64,000 nt of DNA, taken from assembly GCF_000182925.2 (NCBI RefSeq), contig NC_026502.1, positions 372,001 to 436,000 on the forward strand, written 5' to 3'. The notes under the pieces are model-generated. The model worked only from the letters and a program-made list of their open reading frames with translations. It searched no databases and was not told the origin of the DNA. Shown here piece by piece: positions 35,634 through 46,932 of this stretch. This stretch comes from Neurospora crassa OR74A (taxonomy: Eukaryota > Ascomycota > Sordariomycetes > Sordariales > Sordariaceae). Numbering within the stretch: the stretch's first letter is position 1; the number at the start of each line of letters is the position of its first letter. Made by a program: the position numbers and the translations under genes.

Positions 35634-36227
35634 TGTCACTGTCTGTCCATACACGAGGCGAATGTAGAGTGGTTTGCGACAGGAAGTTGTCGCGGGAGGG
35701 AAGTTGTTTGGAGAAGGAAAGTAGTGGTTCTGGTGTTGGAGACAAGCAACTGGATGGTGGGGCAGCGACTGCAGCTTTCAAGACGTCACATCCGCGGTGC
35801 TAGCCGGGGTGCTCCAGAGCCTCCAGGTACGTACTTATCCGCCATCTTGATGTGGAATCCACCTTGAGGATGAGACAAACCGAGAGTCGACATTTGGCTG
35901 TTTGATAGTCCATGTTGGGATGAATTGATAGCTTTACTGGTTTGAATTTACAATGAGCGTTGAGCCCAAAGTTATGTGGTATCATCGATATCCTGGGGAA
36001 CGCTCCCGGTGCCCTTTTCGATACACACCGGCGCGAACACTTTTGGTATATGTACAGAATAGTATACATTGTCTCGCTTCACACATGGACACCTAGATCG
36101 TACACAGATGTTGTGTGGTATGGGACGGATACAGCAACTGAAGTCAAGTGCCATCTTTCCCCGGGCATTATCACATGCCCTGATCCCATCATCCTCCCTC
36201 TCCTCTCTCCAACTCAGCATGCGCCGC
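35634..36227. other. SKI8 promoter / bL32m 3' UTR interval
   Basis: About 590 bp between two minus-strand genes. No gene is supportable; overlapping short frames on both strands (e.g. 35800..36069, 35972..36295) show no domain. No clear regulatory motif was recognised. Confidence 0.6.
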
Positions 36228-36698
36228 TTAGTAGGCCTTGGCGTTGCTGCCACCATTACGGTCCATGAAGCCCTTGAGCTCTGTTGGGGTGTCATCAGTC
36301 AGTCAGCATATCTCCCTAGCACCATAAAGACATGAAGTATCCCAGCAGTTCCATCACATACTTCCCAGGCAGGTGGAGCACAAGTGGTGCATCCGCTTGA
36401 GGTTGCCGCAAGCCGGGCACCGGTTGAGATGTGTCACGTCCTTGAGCGCCTTGCCGGCCATCTGCCTGTGTCTCTTCTTCATGTGCGACGTCTTCTTCTT
36501 GGGCACGGCGCGCAGGATGCCTTCCCAGATGTCCTCGAGCAGCGACGGTATCGACGGGAGGAGCGAGATGGCGGCGGCGGGCACGGCGAAGTTGAGGGCG
36601 GGGACACCGAAGCGCTGTGTCCTGAGGGTTTGGAAGAAGGTCGAGGGGTTGAAGAGCCGCATGGCGGGGGCGGCAGCAGCAGCAGTCATGGCGGCCAT
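36228..36698 (-). CDS. mrpl32: mitochondrial large-subunit ribosomal protein bL32m (two exons)
   Basis: Exons are 36698..36362 and 36280..36228; an 81-bp intron (GTATGT donor, CAACAG acceptor) joins in phase 1, giving 129 residues. The N-terminus is Ala/Arg-rich and fits a mitochondrial presequence (MAAMTAAAAAPAMRLFNPST). The mature part starts near residue 65 with VPKKKTSHMKKRHRQM, the L32 signature, followed by a zinc ribbon with Cys at 94, 97, 107 and 110 (CPAC...CSTC) and a short tail ending NAKAY. In yeast and mammals, L32 is matured by the mitochondrial m-AAA protease before entering the ribosome. I chose the ATG at 36698 (CAAAATGGCC) although the frame stays open upstream to 36869, because the presequence begins there. 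Confidence 0.93.
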
Positions 36699-37812
36699 TT
36701 TGAAGATTGGGGTATCGGGTTGGTTGCTGGGTGAAGTATACCTAGATGGAATTCGTTTTCGGATATGCGCAAAAAGTATTCTAAGGGAATTTGTAGTTGT
36801 CGCGCGAGATATTGGGGCTTCCGGTTCAGTCCCTTGATGATGTCGTGTCTTGCTCCCTCCCTTGTTCAAATTCCAAACCCTGCTGTGTGGCCGTCAAGGT
36901 GCTGTGTCCGGGTGGTCGGATCGCGAATCGGGAATCGGTGGACGGAGAGCGGAGTGTGATTTCTCGGACCAAAGCAAAAGGTGCTTCTTCCTCTGCTGGG
37001 CTGCCGGGGCCGAAAGTCGAGAACTGGCACCGCGCCCGCGCGGGACGGCAATCGTTGGAGGGGATCCACCCATCTCAGAAAATTCGGGCATGGGTGACAC
37101 GGACCTACCAACCATTCGCGGTTCCCCCCAGGTCTTTTGTTAGTGCAATTAGTGCAGCACTCGCTGTCAAGTCAGTGCAGGTGCTGCTAAACCCGATTCG
37201 GGTGTTCCTGAAGCACTGACCCCACAGGGCCAATCAAACGAGCTGGGCGGCAAGGTGCGTGTCTGCCCCTTTCCCAGCTCCCGTCGTTCAGTGATTCGCA
37301 GGTTCAATTTGGCAGTCGACTCCCAGTTAGGTTAGGTTGCCTGGCCCCCTGGAAGTGGAAGGGAAATTGTGTTGTTTGGCAACGTGCAGTAGCAGCAGCA
37401 GCAGCAGCAGCAGCAGCGGGCAGCACTGCAGTGACAACCAACAGCCAGCCAGGTCCCGTCTGGCAGTCTTTCTGTAGGGGAAAGCACCATCACGTTGTCT
37501 TGGTTGGTGCCGTCGGGTGTCCAGTTCCATCTCCCATCCTCCCATTGCCCGATTGATTGAACCAAGCATCTGATTGCTTGTCCCCTAATTGCACTTTTGT
37601 TTCATTTCACGACCACACACACACACACCACTTCTCTTCTTCCCCGTTGTCCATCCCGTCCGTCTCCAGTCCAACCCACGCCCTTCCTTCGACCGCCCGA
37701 CAACAGCCATCTTCATCTCCATTCGCTTCTCTCTCTTTGTTCCGCCGCCAATTCTCTTCCCGCCATCACCTGCTTTTTGGAATAATAAGTAGCCCCCATC
37801 AAGTTCGCAATC
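36699..37812. promoter_or_regulatory. bidirectional promoter region, bL32m (-) / cdc-10 (+)
   Basis: A 1.1-kb divergent interval. The cdc-10 side ends with a long pyrimidine-rich leader (about 37600-37790, CTTCTCTTC-type and a CACACA stretch), typical of strongly expressed filamentous-fungal genes. An (AGC)9 repeat lies at 37391-37417. Poorly supported frames on both strands were ignored. Confidence 0.5.
37391..37417. repeat. (AGC)9 trinucleotide repeat
   Basis: Nine AGC units, 400 bp upstream of the cdc-10 start. It is non-coding by position. Confidence 0.95.
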
Positions 37813-38942
37813 ATGTCGACCATGGGCCCTGCCACCGTCCACCCCGAGACCCACGTCGGTTTCGACAGCATCACCTCCCAGATTGAGCGCAAGCTGCTCA
37901 AGCGCGGCTTCCAGTTCAATGTCATCTGCGTTGGTACGTCTACCTCTCCATTCTCTGCCATCAACCTATGCCCACGCAACTAACACCGCTTCCACCCAGG
38001 CCAAACCGGCCTCGGCAAGTCGACCCTCATCAACACCATCTTCGCTTCCCACCTCATCGACTCCAAGGGCCGCCTCCAACCCGACGAGACCGTCCGCTCC
38101 ACCACCGAGATCCAGTCCGTCTCCCACATCATCGAGGAGAATGGCGTCCGTCTCCGCCTCAACATTGTCGACACCCCCGGCTACGGCGACATGATCAACA
38201 ACGACCGCTGCTGGGATCCCATTGTCAAGTACATCAAGGACCAGCACTCTGCCTACCTCCGCAAGGAGCTCACTGCCCAGCGTGAGCGCTACATCCAGGA
38301 CACCCGCATCCACTGCTGCCTCTTCTTCATCCAGCCCTCGGGCCACTCGCTCAAGCCCATCGACATTGTCGTCCTCAAGAAGCTGTCGGATGTCGTCAAC
38401 GTGGTGCCCGTGATTGCCAAGTCGGACTCCCTTACGCTGGAAGAACGCCAGGCCTTCAAGGAGCGCATCAAGGAGGAGTTTGCCTTCCACAACCTCAAGA
38501 TGTACCCCTACGACAACGACGAGCTTGACGAGGAGGAGCGCTCCCTGAACCAGCAAATCAAGGTGGGCTTTTGTACTTGCCCCAGAAAGTAACAATAGCT
38601 AACGTGACACAGAGCCTCATTCCCTTCGCTGTTGTTGGTTCCGAAAAGAGCATCGTGGTCAACGGCAAGCAGGTCCGCGGTCGCCAGAACCGCTGGGGCG
38701 TGATCAACGTGGAGGACGAGAACCACTGCGAATTCATCTACCTCCGAAACTTCCTCCTCCGCACCCACCTCCAGGACCTCATCGAGACCACATCCCAGAT
38801 CCACTACGAAACCTTCCGTGCCAAGCAGCTATTGGCCCTCAAGGAAAGCAGTGCGCAGGGACACAGCAGCAGGCCAATCAGCCCGGCTGCGGATCGCGAG
38901 ATGAGCCGCAACTCTCAACGCATGACCATGAACGGCTACTAG
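37813..38942 (+). CDS. cdc-10: septin CDC10/AspD (three exons)
   Basis: Exons are 37813..37933, 38000..38562 and 38613..38942; introns of 66 and 50 bp join in frame to give 337 residues. The GTPase motifs are intact: P-loop GQTGLGKS (41-48), DTPGYGD (98-104) and AKSD (180-183). The polybasic stretch KLLKRGFQF precedes the P-loop, and the septin unique element follows (about residues 229-300, with VEDENHCEFIYLRNFLLRTH). There is no C-terminal coiled coil. The N-terminal wording HVGFDSITSQIERKLLKRGF and the short tail match yeast Cdc10 rather than Cdc3/11/12. Septins polymerise into rings and filaments at septa, hyphal tips and branch sites. The tail is Ser/Arg-rich (RPISPAADREMSRNSQRMT) and could be phosphorylated. 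Confidence 0.95.
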
Positions 38943-40056
38943 GAGAAGCCCAACCACAATCAATGAGGACAGCAAACTTGACGGAGAGTCGGCATGCGCA
39001 ACACACTGCAATCCCCCGATATAGACGAACGACGACCGATACGCCCCTCGAGGATATGGGGGGCCAGAACTAAAAAGGCTTTGTTTGGGTCGGGAAACAA
39101 GCGATGGCGCAAACGGGATGCAATGCGTTTATTCACTACTGCCACGTCTTGTTGGTGATATGGTTATTTCGGTGGAGTGGACTTCTTAACCCCCTAATTT
39201 CGTTTTTAGTACCGGAAGCTCCATTGCATCTCTGCAGCTTTTGGGCCGACTTTCTATCTTAATGAGGCCTTGTCAGAGAGTATGCACTTGAGGGCTAGAT
39301 TCAATATTTTTACGGAATACATACAGATGTGCCGAGAAAGGCGGATGGGAGCTTTCCAGGGAGGGTCCGAGGCAGAGCAGTTTAGAGACGAGGTTCTTGG
39401 GCCAGCTTAATTGTAGCCATGTTGTTTTATACAGATGTTCAATACCCAGCTTATTACGTACTTGCCGCTTTGGTTTCTTGACTTTCTTGACTTTGATGAT
39501 GATGATGATGATGAGGATGAAGATGAATAAGTCTGGCAAAATAACCTGACCTGCTCTGTTTCAAAGAAAAGCCTGGAAGCTCAAGCTGACAATGAACCCA
39601 AGTCCCGTCCCGGGATGCCCTAGACTGACGTTAACTCCGGGGGCTGTTTACAGTAAACTCTTTGCCCCACCAATCCACGCGTGCCGTTCTCAGAGACACG
39701 TCCCACTCGAGTGGATTTCCCATTTGTGTCATTCCCGCATTCCCACAATTTCCATGTCGTCTTTCTTCTTTCTTTCTCATTCGCATGTCCATCTCATCCT
39801 GGAACCCGATCTTAGTCAAGAGACTTAAACCTTGGAATCGCCAAATCCATTCCATCAATCAATCAATCAATAACTCCCGTCGACCTTGATGTAAACAATC
39901 ATGCGCTTCTTCATCATCGTTACCGACCACACGGATACCCAGTCGCATAGAGGTACACATCGCCACCATCCATAGCCATAACCGTTTACCTAGGTACTTT
40001 TGCAACAACATCACCATCCATCGCCATCCACCACCATCCGGAGCCAACCGTGAATA
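38943..40056. other. intergenic between cdc-10 and the OB-fold gene
   Basis: Contains the cdc-10 3' UTR and the next gene's leader. Notable are (ATG)n-like GATGATGATG at about 39497-39530 and CAATCAATCAATCAA at about 39856. No gene is seen. Confidence 0.6.
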
Positions 40057-43000
40057 ATGACTACGAATAAAATGGCCCCAAAGGACCCAGATATCGATAT
40101 GATGGATATAGACCACAACGACGACGACGACGACGACGACGATGATGATGACTTTGATGCCGACGAACTAGATGCGTATTTCCAGGCGCATGGGTTGGAT
40201 GAAGTACACGAACCGTTTCGGTGGGTGTCGCCTGATCGAGGACGACAAGCACAGGAGGAAGCACTGCCACTACCACCACCACCATCACCACCACCACCAT
40301 CGGGACAACCACAGCGGGGGCATGAATCCTACTTGGGAGGGAAGGACTCCAGGTGGAAGGATAAGGGGAAAGGGAAGGCTGTTGAGATCGAATTGGATGA
40401 TGGAGTAAATGGGTATTCCCAGGTGGAGGGGCAGGCGCAGGGGCAGGGACTTCGGGGGATGGATATGGAGTTGGAAGGGGTTGATGAGGAGATGGAGGAG
40501 GATCAGGATTATGAGAGGCCGCCTCCTTCTTATCAGCCTCCGGTACAACCGCGAATACAACAGCAGACTTCTTACAGCTTAGGACCAAATGCCAAGTGGA
40601 AAGGAAAGGAGAAGGAAAAAGATTATGGACGAGGGGATGTGCTTGGACTGGATGCATATGGTCCTACGGTACTCGGGAATTCTGCAGGACTAGAGACTCG
40701 GAATGTGCCTGGGTTTGGCAAAGGGGATGTCCTCGGGAATCCAGCTGGATTTGGTAAAGGCGATGTCCTAGGCCGAGACGCTGGATTTACGAGCGATGTA
40801 CTCGCGAGAGACAGTAGGCTAGCCAAAGTTTGCGCATGGCTGGACCAAGCCACCGAGTCCGGGATACCGCTCAAAGTCCTCAGCAAGGATAACGCCGCCG
40901 CCGCCGCCAACCAACAACATATTAAAGAGGACGGCCAGACGAAAGCAGAAGGCCGAGCTGAGGGAGAAGGAAAGGGAGAAGCCGCCCCTCCTATAGATGA
41001 TCTTGACTCGGAAGCCTCCATCGCTGCTCGTCCCATCGTTTCGCATGATCCTGACCACCCTGATCGCCCGATCGATTTGGACGTCAAGCTTGCAAAGGGG
41101 GTTATTCGGCATGTGATTCTGAGTGAGAAGTTTCCTGAGGTTTGGCCACTTTCCGAGGCGAAGGCGGAGGCGGGGGCGCAAAAGATGGTTGAAGGGAGGG
41201 GGCAGGAGGGAAAAGAGAAGGAGGATGGCCATGTGAAGGACCAGGAGAATAAGGGGACGCATGGGAAGAATGGGGTGAAGGGAGTGGAGGGGGCAGAAGA
41301 CAAGGGCTTGGAGAAAGAGACGGATCAAGAGGCAAATGACTCCAATGGGCAGACGGACAAGAAGGAAGTTGTTATTCCAAAAGGAGTGGTGATGCTCGTA
41401 AAGGGTATTCAATACCTCAAAATGCCTTCTGAATATTTGGACGGGTCGCAACTTGGATCAGAGTACGAATACGAGGATGATTCACAACTTGGAAGCACTC
41501 CTGCTTCTGAAATCGGGAACCAACTGCCTCGTACACATGGCAACGAGAGCCAAAAGGTTTACAACGAAGCAGACGTCAACGATTCCAATCACACCAGTAA
41601 CTACAGCGAGTCTGAGAGAGGGCAACACAGCGTTGCAAAACCCGCCAAAGAACTCGACGACCATGACCTAGAAATCCCCGAAACCGACCTCTCATCAACC
41701 AGCAACCACCCCTCCACCATCGCCGACTCCGACTCCGACTCCGACATCCCCATGTCCAACACCGACTACCCCCTCCCCCCACCATCCAGCCAAGTCCCAC
41801 CACAAAGCCAATCCTCCTCCAAGTTGTCCCGCAAACGCACCTGGTCCCAACGGCATGACCCCTCATCTCCCTCTTCTTCCCCTTCCGCCCCTTCCCCCCC
41901 TTCACCCCCTGCCTACCCAACCATCTTCGACAACCGCACCCCTCCCCCACGACCACCAAGTTCCAATTCCGTCCCCTCCCAACCACCCATGGGTCCTCCA
42001 GACCTAGTCATCCGTCTCCTGCTATACGACGGCGAGTTCTGGGTGCAAGCCATTCTGAGGCCCGAGTTCCATTACCTAGTGCTAGGACGCGATTTCGATG
42101 AGTGGGCTTCTGTTACGTACCCGGAAGTTGAACAACAAGAAGGAGACAGAACAAAGGGAAACAAAAAGAAAGGAGATGGAAAAAAGAAGACGGCGGAAGA
42201 AATAGCCAAGGAAGAGGAGGAGAAGGAGCAGGAAAAGTGGCAGAAAAAGTGGCAGGAAAAGGCAAGGGGGGATGTGATGGAGGGGGGGTATGTAAGGTTG
42301 ATGGGGGATGATGTGGTGGTGGAGTTTGAGGAGGTTGATTTTGAGCCGAAGCCAGTGCCTCAGCTGCCGCCGGTGCCGATGAAGATGCCGGTGCCGTTGC
42401 TTGAGCAGATGCTTCAGCAGATGAAGGATGGTGATGCTGTGAGAAGGGGTCAGGAAAAGGGGAAGGGTATTCAGGGAGTGAATGGGAAGCAGCAGTTTGG
42501 GGGTATACACGACGATGGGATTGGTGATCCAGAAAAGTTGGACAAATTGAGGAGGGAGATTCTGGAGCGGAAGTGGCTGGAGAAGTGGAAAGAAGTTGAG
42601 GCTAAAGAAAAAGCCAGGATAGCAAAAGAACAAGAAGTCAACAAACTAAAGGAGGATGGAAAACCAAAGACAACCAAAATGGTCTGTCTAGTGGTAGGCC
42701 ACATGGTTCCGGTCGGGTTGGACAGGAAGTTCATGAGGGAGGTGAAAAAAGCACAGCTCAAGGCTATGGCAGAGGAGCTAGGTCCCGCCTTGCAAGTGAC
42801 ATCGACAGCAAGCGATAAGATGGATCTGGATAAGAAGGACGAAAAGTCGAATCCACAACAGCCTTGGTGGGTGCCAACTGGATACGTGGCGGAATTGGAC
42901 GCGAGGGATGCGAAGAGAAGAAAAGAAGAAGCAGCTCGGGCAGAGGAGAGAAGGAAAATAGAGGAAGCCAAGGAAGCAGAGGAGCGAAAGGAGCGGACTC

Positions 43001-44259
43001 GCCTCATAGAAAGATTCGAAAAATTAACAGGGGCTCAGATGGCGAAGCCGGTTGAAAAGGCAAAGCCGCCTGAGAAGAAAAAGCCGCCCAAGATCAAACA
43101 ACCAGATCCCAGATTTGTTCTTCCGGAAGAGTGGAAAGATCTGGACATGGCTACGGTTGACGGACTCATCAAGGAATGGGAAAAGCAAAACAAGCCAAAA
43201 GAGCCAGAGCCGCCAAAGCCACCGAAACCCGAGAAGAAACCTATCATTACCGCCAGACGAGCACCGCCATTTCATCCGTCCTTCACCGCGCAGGAAATCT
43301 TTCTGGTGCAGAATCCACAGCGAAAGCCCGTCATAAAGGCACCGGAACCCGTTTATGTAGCATCGGAACTTCGGTCATTTCAGGTTCTTCAAGATACTCG
43401 TCCAGCGGCGATTGTGAATAATCAGCAGATGCAGAGGAAGAGGATCTTGGAGCTTCCACCTAGGGGTCAACGGCGGCCGCAGCAGCAGGGATCGGGGCCT
43501 GGGCTTCCGCCTCATCTCCAGCCTAATCCCTTGTTACAGCCGCCTCGGCCGCAAGCACAGATACAACCTCGACCGCAGCCTCAGCCTCAACTACGACCTC
43601 AACCTCAGCTTCAACGTCAACCACCAACTCGACTTCAGCCTCGACCCCAACTATTACCGCAGCCTCCAGCCCGGCCATTCTTCCAGCCGCAAGCTCAAAC
43701 CCGACCACAGTTCTTACAGCAGCAACCACGACCACAAGCCCAACCTCAACACCAACCCCGTCTTCAACCTCAACCTCAACCACCTCCCAAACCCAACCCC
43801 CACCTAGCCACCGACCCCACCACCCCCCTCAAACTCTGCCCCCTCCACCAAATCCCCCACCTCCCCTACCCTCAAAACTGGATGGTCAACGTCCTCGCCA
43901 TCATCGTCTCCATATCCGACGTCCAGCCCTCCCCAATGCCACCCACCTTCAACCAAAGGATCGTCCGTCTCGCTGACCAATCTACACCCAAACATATCTT
44001 GCTGAATGTCTTTTTGGATGCAGAGGACTTTGATCCCAAGCCGGGGGAGGTGGTTCTGTTGATGGGAGTGAAGAATCATAAGTATGAGGGCGGGTGTTTG
44101 AAGAAGTATTGGAGTGATCGGCCGCCGGAGGGGTGTTTGTGGAAGTGGTGGGTTGGGGAGGAGGAGTTGAGGGGGGTGGGGTGGTGTAGGGAAAAGGTGG
44201 AGGGGTTGAGGGGGTGGTGGAGGGGGAGGGAGAGAGATGGTGGTGGTGGTGGTGGATGA
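40057..44259 (+). CDS. large low-complexity protein with predicted C-terminal OB-fold, function unknown
   Basis: An intronless 1400-codon frame. There is an Asp run at about 20-32, long Lys/Glu-rich charged helices (about residues 700-760, 850-890 and 950-1070), a Ser/Pro-rich part (about 580-650) and a Pro/Gln-rich part (about 1140-1255). Folded pieces seem limited to LVIRLLLYDGEFWVQAILRP near 650, MVCLVVGHMVPVGLDRKF near 875, and a C-terminal module near 1262-1390. That module reads CPLHQIPHLPYPQNWMVNVL, then RIVRLADQSTPKHILLNVFL and VVLLMGVKNHKYEGGCLKKY. It looks like an OB-fold of the type in telomere- or ssDNA-binding proteins, but that is inference from strand pattern. No homologue can be named. 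Start could also be the ATG at 40072 (better context). Confidence 0.75.
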   Translation: MTTNKMAPKDPDIDMMDIDHNDDDDDDDDDDDFDADELDAYFQAHGLDEVHEPFRWVSPDRGRQAQEEALPLPPPPSPPPPSGQPQRGHESYLGGKDSRWKDKGKGKAVEIELDDGVNGYSQVEGQAQGQGLRGMDMELEGVDEEMEEDQDYERPPPSYQPPVQPRIQQQTSYSLGPNAKWKGKEKEKDYGRGDVLGLDAYGPTVLGNSAGLETRNVPGFGKGDVLGNPAGFGKGDVLGRDAGFTSDVLARDSRLAKVCAWLDQATESGIPLKVLSKDNAAAAANQQHIKEDGQTKAEGRAEGEGKGEAAPPIDDLDSEASIAARPIVSHDPDHPDRPIDLDVKLAKGVIRHVILSEKFPEVWPLSEAKAEAGAQKMVEGRGQEGKEKEDGHVKDQENKGTHGKNGVKGVEGAEDKGLEKETDQEANDSNGQTDKKEVVIPKGVVMLVKGIQYLKMPSEYLDGSQLGSEYEYEDDSQLGSTPASEIGNQLPRTHGNESQKVYNEADVNDSNHTSNYSESERGQHSVAKPAKELDDHDLEIPETDLSSTSNHPSTIADSDSDSDIPMSNTDYPLPPPSSQVPPQSQSSSKLSRKRTWSQRHDPSSPSSSPSAPSPPSPPAYPTIFDNRTPPPRPPSSNSVPSQPPMGPPDLVIRLLLYDGEFWVQAILRPEFHYLVLGRDFDEWASVTYPEVEQQEGDRTKGNKKKGDGKKKTAEEIAKEEEEKEQEKWQKKWQEKARGDVMEGGYVRLMGDDVVVEFEEVDFEPKPVPQLPPVPMKMPVPLLEQMLQQMKDGDAVRRGQEKGKGIQGVNGKQQFGGIHDDGIGDPEKLDKLRREILERKWLEKWKEVEAKEKARIAKEQEVNKLKEDGKPKTTKMVCLVVGHMVPVGLDRKFMREVKKAQLKAMAEELGPALQVTSTASDKMDLDKKDEKSNPQQPWWVPTGYVAELDARDAKRRKEEAARAEERRKIEEAKEAEERKERTRLIERFEKLTGAQMAKPVEKAKPPEKKKPPKIKQPDPRFVLPEEWKDLDMATVDGLIKEWEKQNKPKEPEPPKPPKPEKKPIITARRAPPFHPSFTAQEIFLVQNPQRKPVIKAPEPVYVASELRSFQVLQDTRPAAIVNNQQMQRKRILELPPRGQRRPQQQGSGPGLPPHLQPNPLLQPPRPQAQIQPRPQPQPQLRPQPQLQRQPPTRLQPRPQLLPQPPARPFFQPQAQTRPQFLQQQPRPQAQPQHQPRLQPQPQPPPKPNPHLATDPTTPLKLCPLHQIPHLPYPQNWMVNVLAIIVSISDVQPSPMPPTFNQRIVRLADQSTPKHILLNVFLDAEDFDPKPGEVVLLMGVKNHKYEGGCLKKYWSDRPPEGCLWKWWVGEEELRGVGWCREKVEGLRGWWRGRERDGGGGGG

Positions 44260-44883
44260 GAAATGGAAGTGGGAGAGGAAGGATGGTTAGGAGTTGAAAG
44301 GTTACGTTAGGTTTCTTGACGTAAATCGGAGCTAGGGGCTTCCTTTGGTAGTCGTATACTACACTACATACGTTGAAGCTGAGCATTTCCTGATTCTTGT
44401 TTAAGCCAAGTGAAAGGAAGATATGGAAGGAGCGGGCTGGAGGACGACTGAGACTGTGGAAGAGAGAAGGAAGGAGTGACTACCTAATGTTGTGGCTGTG
44501 TCTCTGTTATTGGATAACAGAAAACTCCTTCGACGTCTGAAGGATGTGTTTACTTCATGATGTCCATGGGTACTTCCCCTCCAAATTTCTTGCAGGCCAT
44601 GAGATGTCTGTGAAGGAAGGGCTGACCAAGACTCAGCTGTCATGCCATCGCTGTTCTGGATAAGCGAAATCACATTGTTGACGGTTCACACAAAACACAG
44701 AGTTTCCTCGACACAGCATCTCATTCCGGCCATTGGATGACGACGACCAAACTCTTTCAACACCATATTTACGTTATTTTGGGTCTTTTTAGTCCTTATA
44801 TGCTCATTCTTTCCCATCGTGGCAGTCACAGACATTTCAACATCATCACCACAAGCTCGCCATCCTCAGCTGTACAGACAGCA
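44260..44883. other. intergenic; possible longer N-terminus of the F-box gene
   Basis: Mostly 3' UTR and promoter. The F-box frame is open back to an ATG at 44737, which would add 49 residues, but that extension is hydrophobic and unlike the family. Confidence 0.5.
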
Positions 44884-46932
44884 ATGTCTACACCTCACAG
44901 CACGCCTCCCCTCCTCATACCCCAGATCACAAAAATCATCGTGGGCAATCTACAGAATCCAGCAGATCTCAAAAGCATTTCGCTTGTCTGCCGGTCTCTC
45001 AATGCGGCCGTGCGACCCCATCTCTTTCGGTGTCTGGTATTCCCCAGATTCGAAGTCTCGACGCCAGATCCTTCCAAACCTCTTGCCTATCCGCTCAGCC
45101 CGGACTACACTCCCGACGAAGATCCCGATATCGATTACAGTTTTACTGGCCTTGCGCGCTCTTTGAAAATCCCCAGAGACATAGCAGCTACCCACATAAA
45201 ATCGGTTGGCAACTTGCCCAGGGCCCAGGAGATAGCACGGTATAAACGCGAATCTCTTCCAGTGTACCGAGCCATTAGGTGGTACTTGAAACGTACCCCT
45301 CTTCTAGACCATTTTGAGTCCATCAGTGTACCTCGACTGGTCCATCAGTTTCTACTGTTGTGGGAATCCGTTCCCAAAATCCGGTCGATCAAAATGGAGG
45401 CAAGGGGAAATATTAGAGAGGAGCAGATTTTGGACACCGCAGGCGCAACCTTGGCTCAAGACCGGCCGGAATGTGAGTCTCATAATCCCAGTCCTCTAGA
45501 TTCAAGGATGCATACTCCATCTTGATTCTAGAAACAAAAACTGACATTTGGTTGCGCCACAGTCCTGGAATCTCCAGACTGGTCTACTTTTGGAACTCGA
45601 ACCTACAACATCCCAGAGGCTCGTCTCACCTTCCCGCATCTTACTATTTTGGCCTTGCATGGGCTTCCGTTTGATGAGAATGCACGCCATTTCCTCAGTC
45701 TACCCACATCCTCAGTCAGACTTCGGGAACTAGTGTTGGTGCTCAAAGGTGCGCCCCATCTAAGCTGCCTCGAACTCAGTGCCCGTGTTTCTGGTACCGG
45801 AAGACCGCGCGGCGCAATAATACAAGAGCTTTGTCGCAACTATCTTCACGCTGGAGGAAGGGCTCTTCAAAAGCTGCGCTATATCAAGCTTGGCAAGGGC
45901 TTCGAGTTATATTTTCCCAGGAACCCTGGATACATCTATAGCCACCCGGCTGGCTTTTTGGGTAATCTCTTGGACTTTTCCCGACTCGAAGAGCTGCACT
46001 TGTTCTATGACGACTATGTAGACGGTCCATATCTTATAGAGGCCCATCACCCCAAAGACTTTACCGGTATCAATCTTGCTTTCAACACGCATTTGGCGAG
46101 AAAGTTGATCCACACGCTCCATCTCCCCAGCTTAAGAAAATTAACATTGCCCTGGGCTGATGGCTATGCCTGGGAAATGATCTACTACGATTCCAAGTTC
46201 ACCCTGAGACAAAACTTGGTGATCAACTTTGTGGATGAATTCCATCTTCAAGACCAGCATCGACCACGCGACGGCCGGCATCCCTATTCGTATCTATGGC
46301 GTGTCCACACACTACTCCGCCCCTTTCCCTTGTCGGGCTTAGTCCTGCCCACCAACGGCATGTCCCTCCCAGAACAGAACTTATCGCATCTGGTGTCCAT
46401 GACCACACTCAAGTCTCTCAAAACGATCCTTCCTCTGTTGTGTGACTTTGGCTTCTTCTGTGCTACTCATGATACCACGCATCTGGTCGAATGCGGTCCC
46501 AGTGAGGTATCGTCGACGACGAATATCCACACCATTACGTGGCAGCTGAGACGCATCCGGAACCTGCGCGAACTTTGGCTGGCGGGAGATAGTCGTCACA
46601 AGTCGTACAGATGTATCGTTGAGCACATTCGGTCTCATCATCGCTTGCGAATCGAGCATTTGGCCATGGCGTTTATCCAGCGATTTCGGAAGCTGGAGTA
46701 TATCCGGATTCTGGACCGGGCGTGGCGGATCGCGAGGAGGGATGATGCTGATGATAAGGATAAGAATAACGAGGAGGAGGAGAGAGAGGAGAAGGGGGGA
46801 TATACTACCTCTAGTGATGATGATACGGGAGGAGAGGAAAGAACGGAGGCGGTGGCAAGGGAACTGAGTCCCTGGGAGGTGGAGAATGATGTACCGGATG
46901 CGTTTGATTACCGCACGCCGAGTCTGTTTTAA
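44884..46932 (+). CDS. F-box protein with LRR-like body (two exons)
   Basis: Exons are 44884..45472 and 45563..46932, with a 90-bp intron (GTGAGT donor, CCACAG acceptor, phase 1), giving 652 residues. Residues ~8-45 read LLIPQITKIIVGNLQNPADL then KSISLVCRSLNAAVRPHLF, a degenerate fungal F-box that should bind Skp1 in an SCF ubiquitin ligase. The body has irregular leucine-rich segments (LTILALHGLPF, LRELVLVLKG, LRKLTLPWADG, LKSLKTILPLL, LRELWLAGDS) as in substrate-recognition domains. The C-terminus is strongly acidic (DDADDKDKNNEEEE). The target is unknown. The second exon starts right after a TTTGGTTGCGCCACAG stretch. The upstream ATG at 44737 is possible but less likely. Confidence 0.75.

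Noticed and set aside
37966-38595. 209-codon minus-strand ORF
   Set aside because: Exact antisense of septin exon 2; Leu/Val/Asp-rich shadow.
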